Made by a program: the position numbers and the translations under genes. The notes beneath the pieces were generated by a model that saw only the letters and a list, made by a program, of their open reading frames with translations, made no database searches and was not told the DNA's origin. From NCBI RefSeq assembly GCF_004123905.1, contig NZ_MZXW01000017.1, positions 124,001 to 188,000 on the forward strand: DNA of 64,000 nucleotides. The letters run 5' to 3'. The stretch comes from Bradyrhizobium betae. GTDB taxonomy: Bacteria; Pseudomonadota; Alphaproteobacteria; Rhizobiales; Xanthobacteraceae. Positions 51,279 through 60,278 of this stretch are shown here, piece after piece (within the stretch, counting starts at the first letter, position 1; the number at the start of each line of letters is the position of its first letter).

Positions 51279-51359
51279 GTCATGCCCGGGCTTGTCCCGG
51301 GCATCCACATTTTTGGCCACCCGAAAGACGTGGATGGCCGGGACAAGCCCGGCCATGAC
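51279..51359. repeat. Palindromic repeat, GTCATGCCCGGGCTTGTCC family, copy 2
   Basis: Same family as 13940-14025: long near-perfect inverted arms (GTCATGnCCGGGCTTGTCC with CCAC / GTGG inside). Lies between convergent genes. Confidence 0.82.
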
Positions 51360-51374
51360 GGCGAGAAGTGTGCC

Positions 51375-52148
51375 CTACCTCCCGGTAAACTTCGCCTTGC
51401 GCTTCTCGACGAAGGCATTGCGCCCTTCGATCGCATCGGCGCTCTTGCGGATCGTGGCCTGAAGCTCGATCTCGCGGCGGAATTGCGCCTCGTAGGTCGC
51501 GTGCTCGCTCTCCTCGACCAGCGCGCGGGTCGCGACCAAAGCGCGCGTCGGGCCATCGGCCAAACGACGCGCCAGGGCCAGCGCCTCATCCATCAGCTTC
51601 GCATCGTCGACCACCTCTCGCACCAGGCCGATCTCCTGCGCCCGCTCAGCCGTGAGCGGCTCGTTCAACAGCATCAGCTCGAGCGCGCGCTGCCGGCCGA
51701 TCAGGCGCGGCAATAGCCAGGTCGAGCCGAGATCCGGCACCAGCGCGATACGGCTGAACACCTGGATGAAGCTTGCCGAGCGCGCCGCGACAATCATGTC
51801 GCCGGCCATTGCCAGACTGAAGCCGCCGCCGGCCGCCACGCCATTGACGGCCACGACGACCGGCACGCGGCATTCGCGCAGCGCCCTGAAGGCCGGCCAG
51901 TAGAAGCGCATCACACCGGCGGCGATGTCCTCGCCGAGCGCTTCCGATGCCTTCAAATTCTGGCCCGAGCAGAAGCCGCGCCCGGCGCCGGTGAGGATCA
52001 AGGCGCGGACATCGTCATCCCCAGTCATCTCGGCGACCGCGGCGGCGAGCGCGCCGAGCAGGTCCGGCGTCATCGCATTCAGGCTTGCCGGCTCGTCCAG
52101 CGTCAGGATTCCGACCGCGCCATCCCGCGCCCGTTTCACACCTGCCAT
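51375..52148 (-). CDS. Enoyl-CoA hydratase/isomerase (crotonase) family protein
   Basis: A 257-residue crotonase. The oxyanion-hole segments are GAGRGFCSGQNLK and NGVAAGGGFSLAMAGDMIVA; the acidic residue in VPDLGSTWLLPRLIG corresponds to the second catalytic position of PaaG-like isomerases (Asp), suggesting hydration or isomerisation of an enoyl-CoA. The ATG at 52148 has GGGAG at seven bases; the longer frame adds 39 unlikely residues. Monocistronic, divergent from the gamma-glutamyltransferase gene. Confidence 0.9.
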   Translation of the reverse strand: MAGVKRARDGAVGILTLDEPASLNAMTPDLLGALAAAVAEMTGDDDVRALILTGAGRGFCSGQNLKASEALGEDIAAGVMRFYWPAFRALRECRVPVVVAVNGVAAGGGFSLAMAGDMIVAARSASFIQVFSRIALVPDLGSTWLLPRLIGRQRALELMLLNEPLTAERAQEIGLVREVVDDAKLMDEALALARRLADGPTRALVATRALVEESEHATYEAQFRREIELQATIRKSADAIEGRNAFVEKRKAKFTGR

Positions 52149-52276
52149 GTCGCGTCTCCCTCTGGATGTTCTCGTTGGCGCCAATGTGCCATTGTCCGCG
52201 CGCTTCGCCAAATGCGGGGCTTGGAAGTCAGCGCAACGAAGCCAAGACAACTTAAGACAAGACAAAAAGCGACATC

Positions 52277-53866
52277 ATGCCTCATCAGTTCAGCCTCGCC
52301 CAAACCGTCCGCAAACCTGCCGTCAAGACCAAGGGCGGCATCGTCGCCGCGCAATCGCGGCGAGCGGCTGAAGTGGGCGCGGAGGTGCTGGCGGCCGGTG
52401 GCGACTGCGTCGACGCGATCGTCGCGACCACCATGGCGCTCAACGTGCTGGAGCCCTGGAACAGCGGCATCGGCGGCGGCGGCGCCATGGTGCTCTACCG
52501 CGCCAAGGAAAATCGCTATGAGGTGATCGACTACGGCATGTGCGCGCCGCAGAGCCTGCGCGCCGCCGACTACCCGCTCAGCGGCAAGGGCGCGGCCGCA
52601 GATCTGTTTCCCTGGCAGAGGGTGAAGGACGACCGCAACATCCACGGTCCCGGCTCGGTCGCCGTGCCCGGCGTCGTCGCCGGCATGGAAGAGGCGCATC
52701 GCCGCCACGCCAGGCTGCCGTGGAAGGATCTGGTCGTACCGGCCGTGGCACTCGCCGGCGAAGGCCTGCTGGTCGATTGGTGGACCACGCTGACGATTGC
52801 AGCATCGGCCGCCGATCTCAGGCGCTATCCGGGAAGCGCGGCAACGTTCCTGAAGGACGGCCTGCCGCCGAGCGCACCATGGGGCATCAAATCCGAGACG
52901 CGGTTGCCGCTTGAGACGTTGAAGGCGACGCTGTCGCATCTCGCCGAAGCCGGTCCGCGCGATTTCTACCAAGGCGACCTCGCCAAGAGCATCGCCTCCG
53001 ACATCAAGGCCGACGGCGGCTCGCTGTCGGTGGAAGATCTCGCTGCGTTCCGTGCCCATCTGCGCGAGCCACTGGCGATCCCCTATCGCGGCGGCAAGGT
53101 GTTTGCGACGCCGGAGCTGACGGCCGGGCCGACCATGGCGCATGCTCTGCGCCTGTTGCAGCAGAACCTGAAGCCGGCCAACGCGCCGGATGCGGCGGCC
53201 TACAGCGAATACGCCGTGGCGCTGCAAGAGGCCTATCGCGAGCGGCTCAAGGACATGGGCGATGCCGACGGCAAGCGCTCGCTTGGCGCGGAATATCTGG
53301 CGCCCGCCTGCACCACGCATTTCTCCGTGGTCGACCGCCACGGCAACATGGCCGCTGTGACGCAGACCCTGCTCTCGTCCTTCGGCTCGAAATATGTGAC
53401 GCCGCATACCGGCATCGCCATGAACAACGGCATCATGTGGTTCGACCCGACGCCGGGCACCACCAATTCGCTCGCCCCGGGCAAGCGCTGCCTCACCAAC
53501 TACACGCCCGTGATCGCAGAGACGAAGGACGGCAAGCGCCTCGCGGTCGGCGCCTCCGGCGGCCGGCGCATCCTGCCGTCGGTCATGCAGCTCGTGTCCT
53601 TTGCGATGGACTTCGGCATGGATCTCGATAGCGCCATCCACCAGCCGCGCATCGACGCCAGCGAAGGCGCGATCGTGATTGGCGACTCCCGTCTGCCGGC
53701 GGACGCACGCAAGACGCTCGCCGCGCGCTTCGACTATGAAGAGAGCCGGGTGCAGGCCTTGCCGCAAAAATTCGCGTGCCCGAGCGTGGTGATGCGCGAG
53801 GGCGACACGAATTTCGGTGCGGTCGAGATTTTCCAGCCCTGGGCGGATGCTGTAGTAGAGGGCTGA
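52277..53866 (+). CDS. Gamma-glutamyltransferase-family protein
   Basis: A 529-residue Ntn-hydrolase of the GGT family. The catalytic nucleophile is T346 in CTTHFSVVDRHGN, created by self-cleavage; the GASGGRRILPS motif and early GGDCVDAIVATTMALNVLEP support it. There is no signal peptide, so unlike classic GGT it seems cytoplasmic. It would cleave gamma-glutamyl bonds or similar amides. It is tail-to-tail (2 bases between stops) with a gamma-glutamylputrescine-oxidase-like gene. Substrate unknown. Confidence 0.9.
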   Translation: MPHQFSLAQTVRKPAVKTKGGIVAAQSRRAAEVGAEVLAAGGDCVDAIVATTMALNVLEPWNSGIGGGGAMVLYRAKENRYEVIDYGMCAPQSLRAADYPLSGKGAAADLFPWQRVKDDRNIHGPGSVAVPGVVAGMEEAHRRHARLPWKDLVVPAVALAGEGLLVDWWTTLTIAASAADLRRYPGSAATFLKDGLPPSAPWGIKSETRLPLETLKATLSHLAEAGPRDFYQGDLAKSIASDIKADGGSLSVEDLAAFRAHLREPLAIPYRGGKVFATPELTAGPTMAHALRLLQQNLKPANAPDAAAYSEYAVALQEAYRERLKDMGDADGKRSLGAEYLAPACTTHFSVVDRHGNMAAVTQTLLSSFGSKYVTPHTGIAMNNGIMWFDPTPGTTNSLAPGKRCLTNYTPVIAETKDGKRLAVGASGGRRILPSVMQLVSFAMDFGMDLDSAIHQPRIDASEGAIVIGDSRLPADARKTLAARFDYEESRVQALPQKFACPSVVMREGDTNFGAVEIFQPWADAVVEG

Positions 53867-53868
53867 GG

Positions 53869-55155
53869 CTAGATCCCCAGCCGGTCGCGCACGCGGCCTG
53901 CGATCACCGCGGTCGTCACACCCACCGGCCAGAACGCGTGCATCGGGATCGGCTTGATGCCGGTGACGGGCATGTCGATCTCGGCCTTGGCGCCGCCGAT
54001 CAGACGGCGGGCGAGTTGGGCGCCCATCGCGGTCGAGAGCGCGACGCCGCGGCCGTTGCAGCCGAGCGAGATCAGGATGTTGTCCGCGGGCTCGTGCACA
54101 TGCGGATAATGGTCCTTGGTGATGGCGAGCCGGCTGTTCCAGCCATGGGTCCAGGCGACGCCCTTGAGCTGCGGCCACAGCCGCTCGGCGTAGCGCATGA
54201 GATAGGCGACGTCATCAGGCGAGTCGATCCAGCGCATCGGGCCGCGCCCGCCCATCAGCAGGCGATTCTGCTGATCGATGCGGTAATAGACGGTGATGTG
54301 GCCGCTCTCGTAGAGCACGGGACGCGTCGGCATGATCGAGCGGGCGACCTCGTCGGAGAGCGGCGCTGTGGCGGCGATCGAGGAAAACACCGGCACGATG
54401 GTGCGGCGGAGCGCGGGCCAGAGATCGTCGGTAAACCCGTTGGTGGCGAGCAGGACCTTGTCGGCATGCACGATCGCGCGCGGCGTCTCGATGCGCCAAC
54501 GCGAACCGTCGCGGCGCAGCGATAGCGCCGGCGTTTCACCATGCACCTTCGCGCCCGCGGAGATCGCGGCGCGCGCGAGACCGCGGGCGTAGCTCAAAGG
54601 ATGCAGGTCGCCGCCGCGGGAGTCGAGCATCGCGCCGATATAGCGGTCGGTGCCGGTCATCTCGCGCAGCTGCTCGCGATTGAGATATTTCACAGGCATA
54701 CCGCGGCGGATGCATTGGTCTACCGTTGTCTTGATCGCGGCAGCGCTGGCCTCGTGATAGGCCGCGCGCAGCGTGCCGTTCTGGCGGGGCTCGCACGGGA
54801 TCTGGTAGCGGCGGATCAGATCATGGGTGAAATTCGGCGTGCCGTAGGAGAACTCGATCATGCGGCGGCCGAGTTCACTGCCGAAATCGGCCTCGATCTG
54901 ATCGGGATCGTGCTTCAAGCCGGGATTGGTGTGGCCGCCATTGTTGCCCGACGCGCCCCAGCCCGGTTCCTGCGCCTCCAGCACCAGGGCCTCGACGCCC
55001 TGCCCGGCCAGATGCAACGCCGTGGACAGGCCGGTGTAGCCGCCGCCGACGATCGCGACGGAAACACTCTTGTCGACGTCGAGCGGCGGCGTGGCCACCG
55101 GTGCGACAGCGGTGTCGGCATAGAGCGAGGGCGGCAGCGGCAGGCGCGGGTTCAT
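53869..55155 (-). CDS. FAD-dependent oxidoreductase (DAO family, PuuB-like)
   Basis: A 428-residue DAO-family flavoenzyme. The FAD motif is VAIVGGGYTGLSTALHLAGQ (about 33-52), followed by WGASGNNGGHTNPGLKHDP, a stretch typical of gamma-glutamylputrescine oxidase and related amine oxidases, and a C-terminal GCNGRGVALSTAMGAQLA. It is the last gene of a four-gene minus-strand operon behind an amino-acid-type ABC importer (12 bases after the ATPase), so it should oxidise the compound brought in. Amine or N-methyl amino acid are both possible. Confidence 0.88.
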   Translation of the reverse strand: MNPRLPLPPSLYADTAVAPVATPPLDVDKSVSVAIVGGGYTGLSTALHLAGQGVEALVLEAQEPGWGASGNNGGHTNPGLKHDPDQIEADFGSELGRRMIEFSYGTPNFTHDLIRRYQIPCEPRQNGTLRAAYHEASAAAIKTTVDQCIRRGMPVKYLNREQLREMTGTDRYIGAMLDSRGGDLHPLSYARGLARAAISAGAKVHGETPALSLRRDGSRWRIETPRAIVHADKVLLATNGFTDDLWPALRRTIVPVFSSIAATAPLSDEVARSIMPTRPVLYESGHITVYYRIDQQNRLLMGGRGPMRWIDSPDDVAYLMRYAERLWPQLKGVAWTHGWNSRLAITKDHYPHVHEPADNILISLGCNGRGVALSTAMGAQLARRLIGGAKAEIDMPVTGIKPIPMHAFWPVGVTTAVIAGRVRDRLGI

Positions 55156-55167
55156 GGCGAAGTCCGG

Positions 55168-55899
55168 TCAGAGCGGATGCAGCACGCGGCGCAAAAAGTC
55201 CTGCGTGCGCGGATGCTGGGGTTGATTGAGCAGCGCCTTGGCCGGCCCCTGCTCGACGATGATTCCGCCGTCGATGAACAGCACTCGGTCGGCGACGTCG
55301 CGGGCAAATCCCATCTCGTGGGTGACGACGACCATGGTCATGCCGTCGTCGGCGAGCTTGCGCATCACGCTGAGGACGTCGCCGACGAGCTCGGGATCGA
55401 GCGCCGAGGTCGGCTCGTCGAACAGGATCGCCTTGGGCTGCATCGCCAGCGCACGCGCAATCGCGACGCGCTGCTGCTGGCCGCCGGAGAGCTGCGGCGG
55501 ATGCGCATCGGCTTTCTCGGCGAGGCCGACTTGCGCAAGCAGCACGCGGCCCCGTTCGAGCACCTGCGCACGCGGCTCCTTCTTCACGAAGAGCGGGCCT
55601 TCGACGACGTTCTCCAGCACGGTCCGATGCGGGAACAGATTAAATCGCTGGAACACCATCGAGACCTGCGTGCGGACCCTCACGATCGACGGCGCGTCGC
55701 GATCGACCTTGAGGCCTTCAACGCTGATCTCGCCACGGTCGTAGCTTTCGAGACCGTTGATACAGCGCAGAATGGTGGATTTGCCGGAGCCGGAGGGGCC
55801 GACGATGCAGACCACCTCGCCCTTCTCGACGTTCGCCGTGATGCCCTTGAGCACCTCGTTCTGGCCAAAGCTCTTGTGAACGTCCTTGAGCTCGATCAT
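55168..55899 (-). CDS. Amino-acid ABC transporter ATP-binding protein (GlnQ type)
   Basis: A 243-residue ATPase. Walker A GPSGSGKST, Q-loop VFQRFNLFPH, signature LSGGQQQRVAIAR, Walker B AILFDEPTSALDPE, and switch His VVVTHEMGFAR are all present, in the form of polar-amino-acid importers. Its ATG overlaps the permease stop (ATGA, 55896-55899). Couples ATP hydrolysis to uptake with the genes at 55896 and 56609. Confidence 0.93.
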   Translation of the reverse strand: MIELKDVHKSFGQNEVLKGITANVEKGEVVCIVGPSGSGKSTILRCINGLESYDRGEISVEGLKVDRDAPSIVRVRTQVSMVFQRFNLFPHRTVLENVVEGPLFVKKEPRAQVLERGRVLLAQVGLAEKADAHPPQLSGGQQQRVAIARALAMQPKAILFDEPTSALDPELVGDVLSVMRKLADDGMTMVVVTHEMGFARDVADRVLFIDGGIIVEQGPAKALLNQPQHPRTQDFLRRVLHPL

Positions 55900-56549
55900 T
55901 TCTTGCCCGCCCGCTTCTCGAAGTGACGGACCAGCAGGATCAGCGGAATGCTCATGGTGAGATACATCAGCGCAACAAGCGTGAACACGTTGGTGTTCTT
56001 GAAGGTCGAGGACGCGATCAGCTTGCCTTGCAACGCGAGCTCGGCAACCGTGATGGTCGAGGCCTGCGAGGAATCCTTCAGCATCATGATCATGACGTTG
56101 CCGTAGGGCGGCAGCACGATGCGCACCGCCTGCGGCAGCACCACGCGGCGCATGGTCAGCCACCAGCCCATGCCGATCGATTGCGCCGCCTCGATCTGGC
56201 CCTTGTCGATCGCCTCGATGCCGGCGCGAAAATTTTCCGCCTGATAGGCCGAATAGGCGATGCCGAGCCCGAGGATCGCGGCTTGCAAGGCCGACAGCGT
56301 GACGCCGAGATCGGGCATCACGAAGTAGAGGTAGAACAAGAGCACGATGATCGGGATACCGCGGATCACGTTGATCAGGCTGGCACTGATCATCGACAGC
56401 GCCTTGATGCCGGAGACCCGCATCATCGCCCAGACGAGGCCGAGCACCGTCGAGAGCAGCAGCGAGCCGATGGTGACGATAATCGTCAGCGCGACGCCGC
56501 TCATCAGAATCGGGAAGAACTCGACGGCGTCGTGCCAGAAGCCTTTCAT
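55896..56549 (-). CDS. Amino-acid ABC transporter permease (GlnP/HisM type)
   Basis: A 217-residue permease with about five membrane spans. VIRGIPIIVLLFYLYFVMP and the AENFRAGIEAIDKGQIEAAQ coupling motif (EAA loop) are diagnostic. The ATG at 56549 is used; a TTG two codons earlier is not needed. Only one permease gene is present, so it probably forms a homodimer. Lies 59 bases after the binding-protein stop. Confidence 0.92.
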   Translation of the reverse strand: MKGFWHDAVEFFPILMSGVALTIIVTIGSLLLSTVLGLVWAMMRVSGIKALSMISASLINVIRGIPIIVLLFYLYFVMPDLGVTLSALQAAILGLGIAYSAYQAENFRAGIEAIDKGQIEAAQSIGMGWWLTMRRVVLPQAVRIVLPPYGNVMIMMLKDSSQASTITVAELALQGKLIASSTFKNTNVFTLVALMYLTMSIPLILLVRHFEKRAGKK

Positions 56550-56608
56550 CGGCAAGCCTTCATCGAAAAGCCTTCATCGATCGAACCCTATCGATCAGCA
56601 CCTCTTGA

Positions 56609-57373
56609 TCAGCCCTGGGCCTTCTGGCCCCATTTTTCGAGGATCTTGTCGATGGTGCCGTTGGCCTTCAGCTTGGCCAGCGACGCATTGATCTTGCCGA
56701 GCAGCGCGGCCTCGCCCTTGCGCACGCCGATGCCGACCGAGCCGACGGTGACAGGCTTGTAGCTGTCGACCAGCCGCACCTCTGGGAAACCGCCCTGCTT
56801 CAGATTGTAGGCGAGGATCGGATAGTCGGCGAAGCCGGCCTTGAGGCGGCCGGTGTTCACGTCGCGCAGGATGTCGGGGATGGTGTCGTAGGCCTTGACG
56901 TCGGCGAACAGGCCGGACTTCTTCAGCGCGTCGACGAAGGCGGTGCCGACCTGGGCGCCGACTGTCTCGCCCTTCAGATCGTCCTGCGTGGCATAGGCCT
57001 TGGTGTCGGTCTTCGGCACCACGAGGCCTTCGCCATAGGTGTAGATCGGATCGGAGAAATCGACGACCTCCTTGCGCGGCGCAGTGATGAACATGGCGGC
57101 TGCGATGATGTCGATCTTGCTGGAGGTCAGCGACGGGATCAGCGCCGAGAACGCCATCGGCTCGATCTGCACATTGAGGCCGGCGTCCTTGCCGATCTCG
57201 GTGACGAGATCGACCATGATGCCCTGGATGGTGTTGGTCTTGGTGTCCAGGAAGGTGAAGGGAATGCCCGTCGGCGTCGAGCCGACCTTCAGTACCTGCT
57301 GCGCGGAGGCAGGCATGGTCGCCGAAATCGCGAGCGCCGCGACTGCGGCCTGGACAAAACGCTTCAACGCCAT
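56609..57373 (-). CDS. Amino-acid ABC transporter substrate-binding protein
   Basis: A 254-residue family-3 solute-binding protein with a signal peptide (about 1-24, ending ASAQ). Landmarks: GSTPTGIPFTFLDTKTNTIQ, GIMVDLVTEIGKDAGL, KIDIIAAAMFITAPRKEVVD. The ATG at 57373 follows AAAGGGGA. First gene of the operon binding protein, permease, ATPase, oxidase, and divergent from an XRE-cupin regulator; two similar inverted repeats lie between. Ligand likely an amino acid or amine. Confidence 0.92.
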   Translation of the reverse strand: MALKRFVQAAVAALAISATMPASAQQVLKVGSTPTGIPFTFLDTKTNTIQGIMVDLVTEIGKDAGLNVQIEPMAFSALIPSLTSSKIDIIAAAMFITAPRKEVVDFSDPIYTYGEGLVVPKTDTKAYATQDDLKGETVGAQVGTAFVDALKKSGLFADVKAYDTIPDILRDVNTGRLKAGFADYPILAYNLKQGGFPEVRLVDSYKPVTVGSVGIGVRKGEAALLGKINASLAKLKANGTIDKILEKWGQKAQG

Positions 57374-57454
57374 CGCATTCCCCTTTGGGTCCGGCCGATG
57401 GCGGCGCTCGCAGATGTCGTGATCAGACGTTGCGGGCCAAGCCGTTTCGGCCTA

Positions 57455-57472
57455 TTTTCACCAATATGAAAA
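57455..57472. promoter_or_regulatory. Operator candidate 1: TTTTCA-N6-TGAAAA
   Basis: Perfect inverted repeat (TTTTCACCAATATGAAAA) in the divergent region between the transporter operon and the XRE-cupin regulator gene. A second copy of the same form lies 50 bases downstream. Likely bound by the regulator dimer. Confidence 0.55.
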
Positions 57473-57504
57473 TTTGGTCACACTTTCGCAGGTGATGCAA
57501 GCGG

Positions 57505-57522
57505 TTTTCATGCACATGAAGG
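57505..57522. promoter_or_regulatory. Operator candidate 2: TTTTCA-N6-TGAAGG
   Basis: Matches candidate 1 with the same spacing and two changed end bases; its inner part TTCATG-CA-CATGAA is itself a perfect palindrome. Ends 12 bases before the GTG start of the regulator, suiting autoregulation. Confidence 0.5.
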
Positions 57523-57534
57523 AAGCGGTTTGAC

Positions 57535-58197
57535 GTGAGCGGTGGCAAAAGAATGCGCAAACCGGCCGCCGCAAAGCCGGTGAAAAGGGCGAAGGCCAAA
57601 GCTATCACCAAGCCGGCCGAGCCGGCGATGGACGTTGCGGTCGGCCGCCGCATCAGGGATCTCCGGCGTGTCAGGCAATTCTCACTCGAAACGGTCGCGG
57701 CGCGCACGGAGCTGTCGATCGGCTTCCTCAGCCAGATCGAGCGCGGACTGTCGTCGCCGTCGCTGCGCGTGCTGGCAACGCTGTCCGACGTGCTCGGCGT
57801 CGGCATCGCCGCGCTGTTCGGTGCAAGCCCAAGTGCCGACGGCGCATCCGACCAAGTGGTGACGCGCGGGCTGCAGCGGCCCGAACTCAAGCTGTGGCGC
57901 ACCGGCGTGTCCAAGCAATTGCTCAGCCCGGCCAGTGCCGACAACAAGCTGAACCTGTTCCTGGTGCATCTGGAGCCCGGCGGCTCAACCGGCGACGAGC
58001 TTTACACCCATGACGGCGAAGAGGCTGGCCTGGTGCTCGAAGGCGAGATGATGCTGACGGTGGACAGCGAGACGTGGTCGCTGAAGACGGGCGACAGTTT
58101 TAGATTTGCGAGCAGAAGGCCGCACCGGTTTTCCAATCCGGCGAATGATGCGAAGGCGGTCGTGCTGTGGGTGAATTGCGTGACGGGGGCGGGGTAG
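57535..58197 (+). CDS. XRE-cupin transcriptional regulator (PuuR-like)
   Basis: A 220-residue regulator with a Lys/Ala-rich N-terminal tail (1-32), an XRE helix-turn-helix (35-90: RRIRDLRRVRQFSLETVAAR, LSIGFLSQIERG) and a C-terminal cupin (about 140-215: EEAGLVLEGEMMLTVD, FRFASRRPHRFSNP) that should bind a small molecule. GTG at 57535; ATG at 57553 is an alternative. Same class as PuuR, which senses putrescine. Divergent from the transporter-oxidase operon, which it probably controls. Confidence 0.88.
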   Translation: MSGGKRMRKPAAAKPVKRAKAKAITKPAEPAMDVAVGRRIRDLRRVRQFSLETVAARTELSIGFLSQIERGLSSPSLRVLATLSDVLGVGIAALFGASPSADGASDQVVTRGLQRPELKLWRTGVSKQLLSPASADNKLNLFLVHLEPGGSTGDELYTHDGEEAGLVLEGEMMLTVDSETWSLKTGDSFRFASRRPHRFSNPANDAKAVVLWVNCVTGAG

Positions 58198-58204
58198 CTG
58201 GCCG

Positions 58205-58651
58205 TCAGGCCGACTGATAGACGTTCGGCCGAAGCACCTCCATGAAGCGGGACGGGCTTCCGATCTCCTTGAATCCGAATTGGCTATACAAGCCATGGGC
58301 GTCCGAGGTCAGCAGCAGGAAACGCCTGAGACCCTGGAGGTCTTCATGCTCCGTGACACGACGCATCAGTTCCTTGGACAGACCCTTGCCGCGATGCGCT
58401 TCGAGGATGAATACGTCGGCAAGCAGCGCGAATGTCGACCTGTCCGTGACGACGCGGGCAAAGCCGATCTGCGCGGCGCCATGGTACACACCAAAGCAGA
58501 GAGAATTTTCGATCGCGCGCTCGACGGTGGATCGCGGGATCCCGCGCGACCAATAGCTGTCTTCCGCCAGGAATTTGTGAATGACTGCTACGTTCAGGCG
58601 GTGCGGATCGGCTGAGATCTCGTAGTCGGCGGGAAACTGCTCCGTTTGCAT
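58205..58651 (-). CDS. GNAT-family N-acetyltransferase
   Basis: A 148-residue acetyltransferase. The acetyl-CoA loop is LEAHRGKGLSKELMRRV (the R/Q-x-x-G-x-G/A motif reads HRGKGL), flanked by the strand FALLADVFIL and a C-terminal GLYSQFGFKEI. Starts with MQTEQFPADYEISADPHRL, typical of small GNATs of unknown target. Convergent with the regulator gene (7 bases apart). Substrate unknown. Confidence 0.9.
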   Translation of the reverse strand: MQTEQFPADYEISADPHRLNVAVIHKFLAEDSYWSRGIPRSTVERAIENSLCFGVYHGAAQIGFARVVTDRSTFALLADVFILEAHRGKGLSKELMRRVTEHEDLQGLRRFLLLTSDAHGLYSQFGFKEIGSPSRFMEVLRPNVYQSA

Positions 58652-58690
58652 TCACCCGGCTCCTTCTTGTGTCCATGCGACGCTATCCTG

Positions 58691-58819
58691 ACCGTCATCC
58701 TGAGGTGCTCGCGCAGCGAGCCTCGAAGGATGCACGGCCCCGATCGAGCCGGGCCGTCGCCCTTCGAGGCTCGCCGCACGGCGCGTTGCGCCGCACAGCT
58801 CGCACCTCAGGGTGACGGT
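58691..58819. repeat. Large palindromic repeat, CGTCATCCTGAGG family, copy 2
   Basis: Arms ACCGTCATCCTGAGGTGC and GCACCTCAGGGTGACGGT pair with one mismatch; nested TCGAAGGATG / GCCCTTCGAGG as in the copy at 10007-10133. Located between the GNAT and dadA genes together with a second repeat type. Confidence 0.8.
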
Positions 58820-58850
58820 GATAGAGCAAGTGCGCGCTGCCTCCGCAGCC

Positions 58851-58928
58851 GTCATTGCGAGCGTAGCGAAGCAATCCAGACTGCCGCCGCGGAAAGATTC
58901 TGGATTGCTTCGCTTCGCTCGCAATGAC
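58851..58928. repeat. Palindromic repeat, GTCATTGCGAGCG family
   Basis: GTCATTGCGAGCG-AGCGAAGCAATCCA and its complement pair over about 28 bases around a CTGCCGCCGCGG loop. Common repeat type in alphaproteobacteria. Lies just before the end of the dadA gene and may end its transcript. Confidence 0.82.
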
Positions 58929-58942
58929 GAGGGGATGGAGTC

Positions 58943-60208
58943 TTAGCCGAACCTGTGCGCGTACCGGTCCACCGTCAGCGCACTCACATCGACATCCGGC
59001 TTCTTGCCCGACAGCATGTCCGCGAGCACGCGGCCGGAGCCGCAGGACATGGTCCAGCCGAGCGTACCGTGACCGGTGTTGAGGTGGAGGTTGCCGTACC
59101 GCGTCGGGCCGATCACGGGCGGGCCATCAGGCGTCATCGGACGCAGGCCGCTCCAGAACGTCGCTTTGGACAGATCGCCGCCGCGCGGGAACAGGTCGGT
59201 CAGGGAGTGATCGAGCGTGGCGCGGCGCGCGTCGTAGAGTTTTGTCGAGAAGCCCGAGATTTCGGCGGTGCCGCCGACGCGGATGCGATTGCCGAGACGG
59301 GTGATCGCGACCTTGTAGCTCTCGTCCATCACGGTGGATTCGGGCGCGCCTGTTGCGTCCGTGATCGGCACCGTGATCGAATAGCCCTTCACCGGATAGA
59401 CCGGCAGCGAAATGCCGAGCGGCGCAACGAGGCGCGACGACCAGCTTCCGAGCGCGAGGACGTAAGCGTCTGCCTGCAACATGCCGGCACTGGTCGCGAC
59501 GCCGCTGACGCGCGCGCCGTCAGTGACGATGTGGCCGATGCCGGTATTGAACATGAAGCGCACGCCGAGTGCCTCGGCGTGCTTGGCCAGCGCCTGCGTA
59601 AACATGTGGCAGTCGCCGGTCTCGTCCTGCGGCAGACGAAGGCCACCGACGAACTTTTCCTTCACACCGGCGAGCGCTGGTTCGACCGCGATGCAGCCCT
59701 CGCGGCTCAGCGTCTCGTAGGGCACGCCGTATTGCTTGAGCACGGCGACGTCTTCGCCGGTGCCGTCGAGCTGGGCCTGGTAGCGGAACAGCTGGAGTGT
59801 GCCCTGCGAGCGCTCGTCATATTGAATGCCGATGTCGCGGCGCAGATCGCGCAGACAATCGCGGCTGTATTCCGCGATCGGGATCATCCGGCTCTTGTTG
59901 ACCGCGTAACGCGCGCTGGTGCAGTTGCGCAGCATTTTTGAGAGCCAGACCCACATCACGGGATCGAGCTTCGGCCGGATCACCAGCGGGCCGTGCTTCA
60001 TCAAGAGCCACTTGATCGCCTTCACCGGCACGCCGGGGCCGGCCCAGGGCGAGGAATAGCCCGGCGAGACTTCGCCGGCATTGGCAAAAGAGGTCTCCAG
60101 CGCCGGTTCGGGTTGACGGTCGACGACCGTCACTTCGTGGCCGGCACGTGCGAGGTAGTAGGCAGAGGTGACACCGATGACACCGCTGCCGAGGATCAGA
60201 ACTTTCAC
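58943..60208 (-). CDS. dadA: D-amino acid dehydrogenase (DadA)
   Basis: A 421-residue membrane-associated flavoenzyme that deaminates D-amino acids, passing electrons to the respiratory chain. The FAD motif is [20 protein letters not shown], followed by [20 protein letters not shown], and the C-terminus has [17 protein letters not shown], all diagnostic for DadA. Length matches the family. It follows the aminotransferase gene by 70 bases on the same strand and probably shares its promoter, so the pair may degrade an amino acid or amine. Usual partner dadX (alanine racemase) is not next to it. Confidence 0.9.
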   Translation of the reverse strand: MKVLILGSGVIGVTSAYYLARAGHEVTVVDRQPEPALETSFANAGEVSPGYSSPWAGPGVPVKAIKWLLMKHGPLVIRPKLDPVMWVWLSKMLRNCTSARYAVNKSRMIPIAEYSRDCLRDLRRDIGIQYDERSQGTLQLFRYQAQLDGTGEDVAVLKQYGVPYETLSREGCIAVEPALAGVKEKFVGGLRLPQDETGDCHMFTQALAKHAEALGVRFMFNTGIGHIVTDGARVSGVATSAGMLQADAYVLALGSWSSRLVAPLGISLPVYPVKGYSITVPITDATGAPESTVMDESYKVAITRLGNRIRVGGTAEISGFSTKLYDARRATLDHSLTDLFPRGGDLSKATFWSGLRPMTPDGPPVIGPTRYGNLHLNTGHGTLGWTMSCGSGRVLADMLSGKKPDVDVSALTVDRYAHRFG

Positions 60209-60278
60209 GCTTGGTCAAACTCCCGCGGCATCACGCTCGCCGCTGCAAGGAAACAACTCGCAACGGCGAGAGCAATTA

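Noticed and set aside
58851..58928. Inverted repeat considered as an insertion-sequence end
   Set aside because: No transposase gene, no target duplication; it is a complete stand-alone palindrome like other intergenic repeats.
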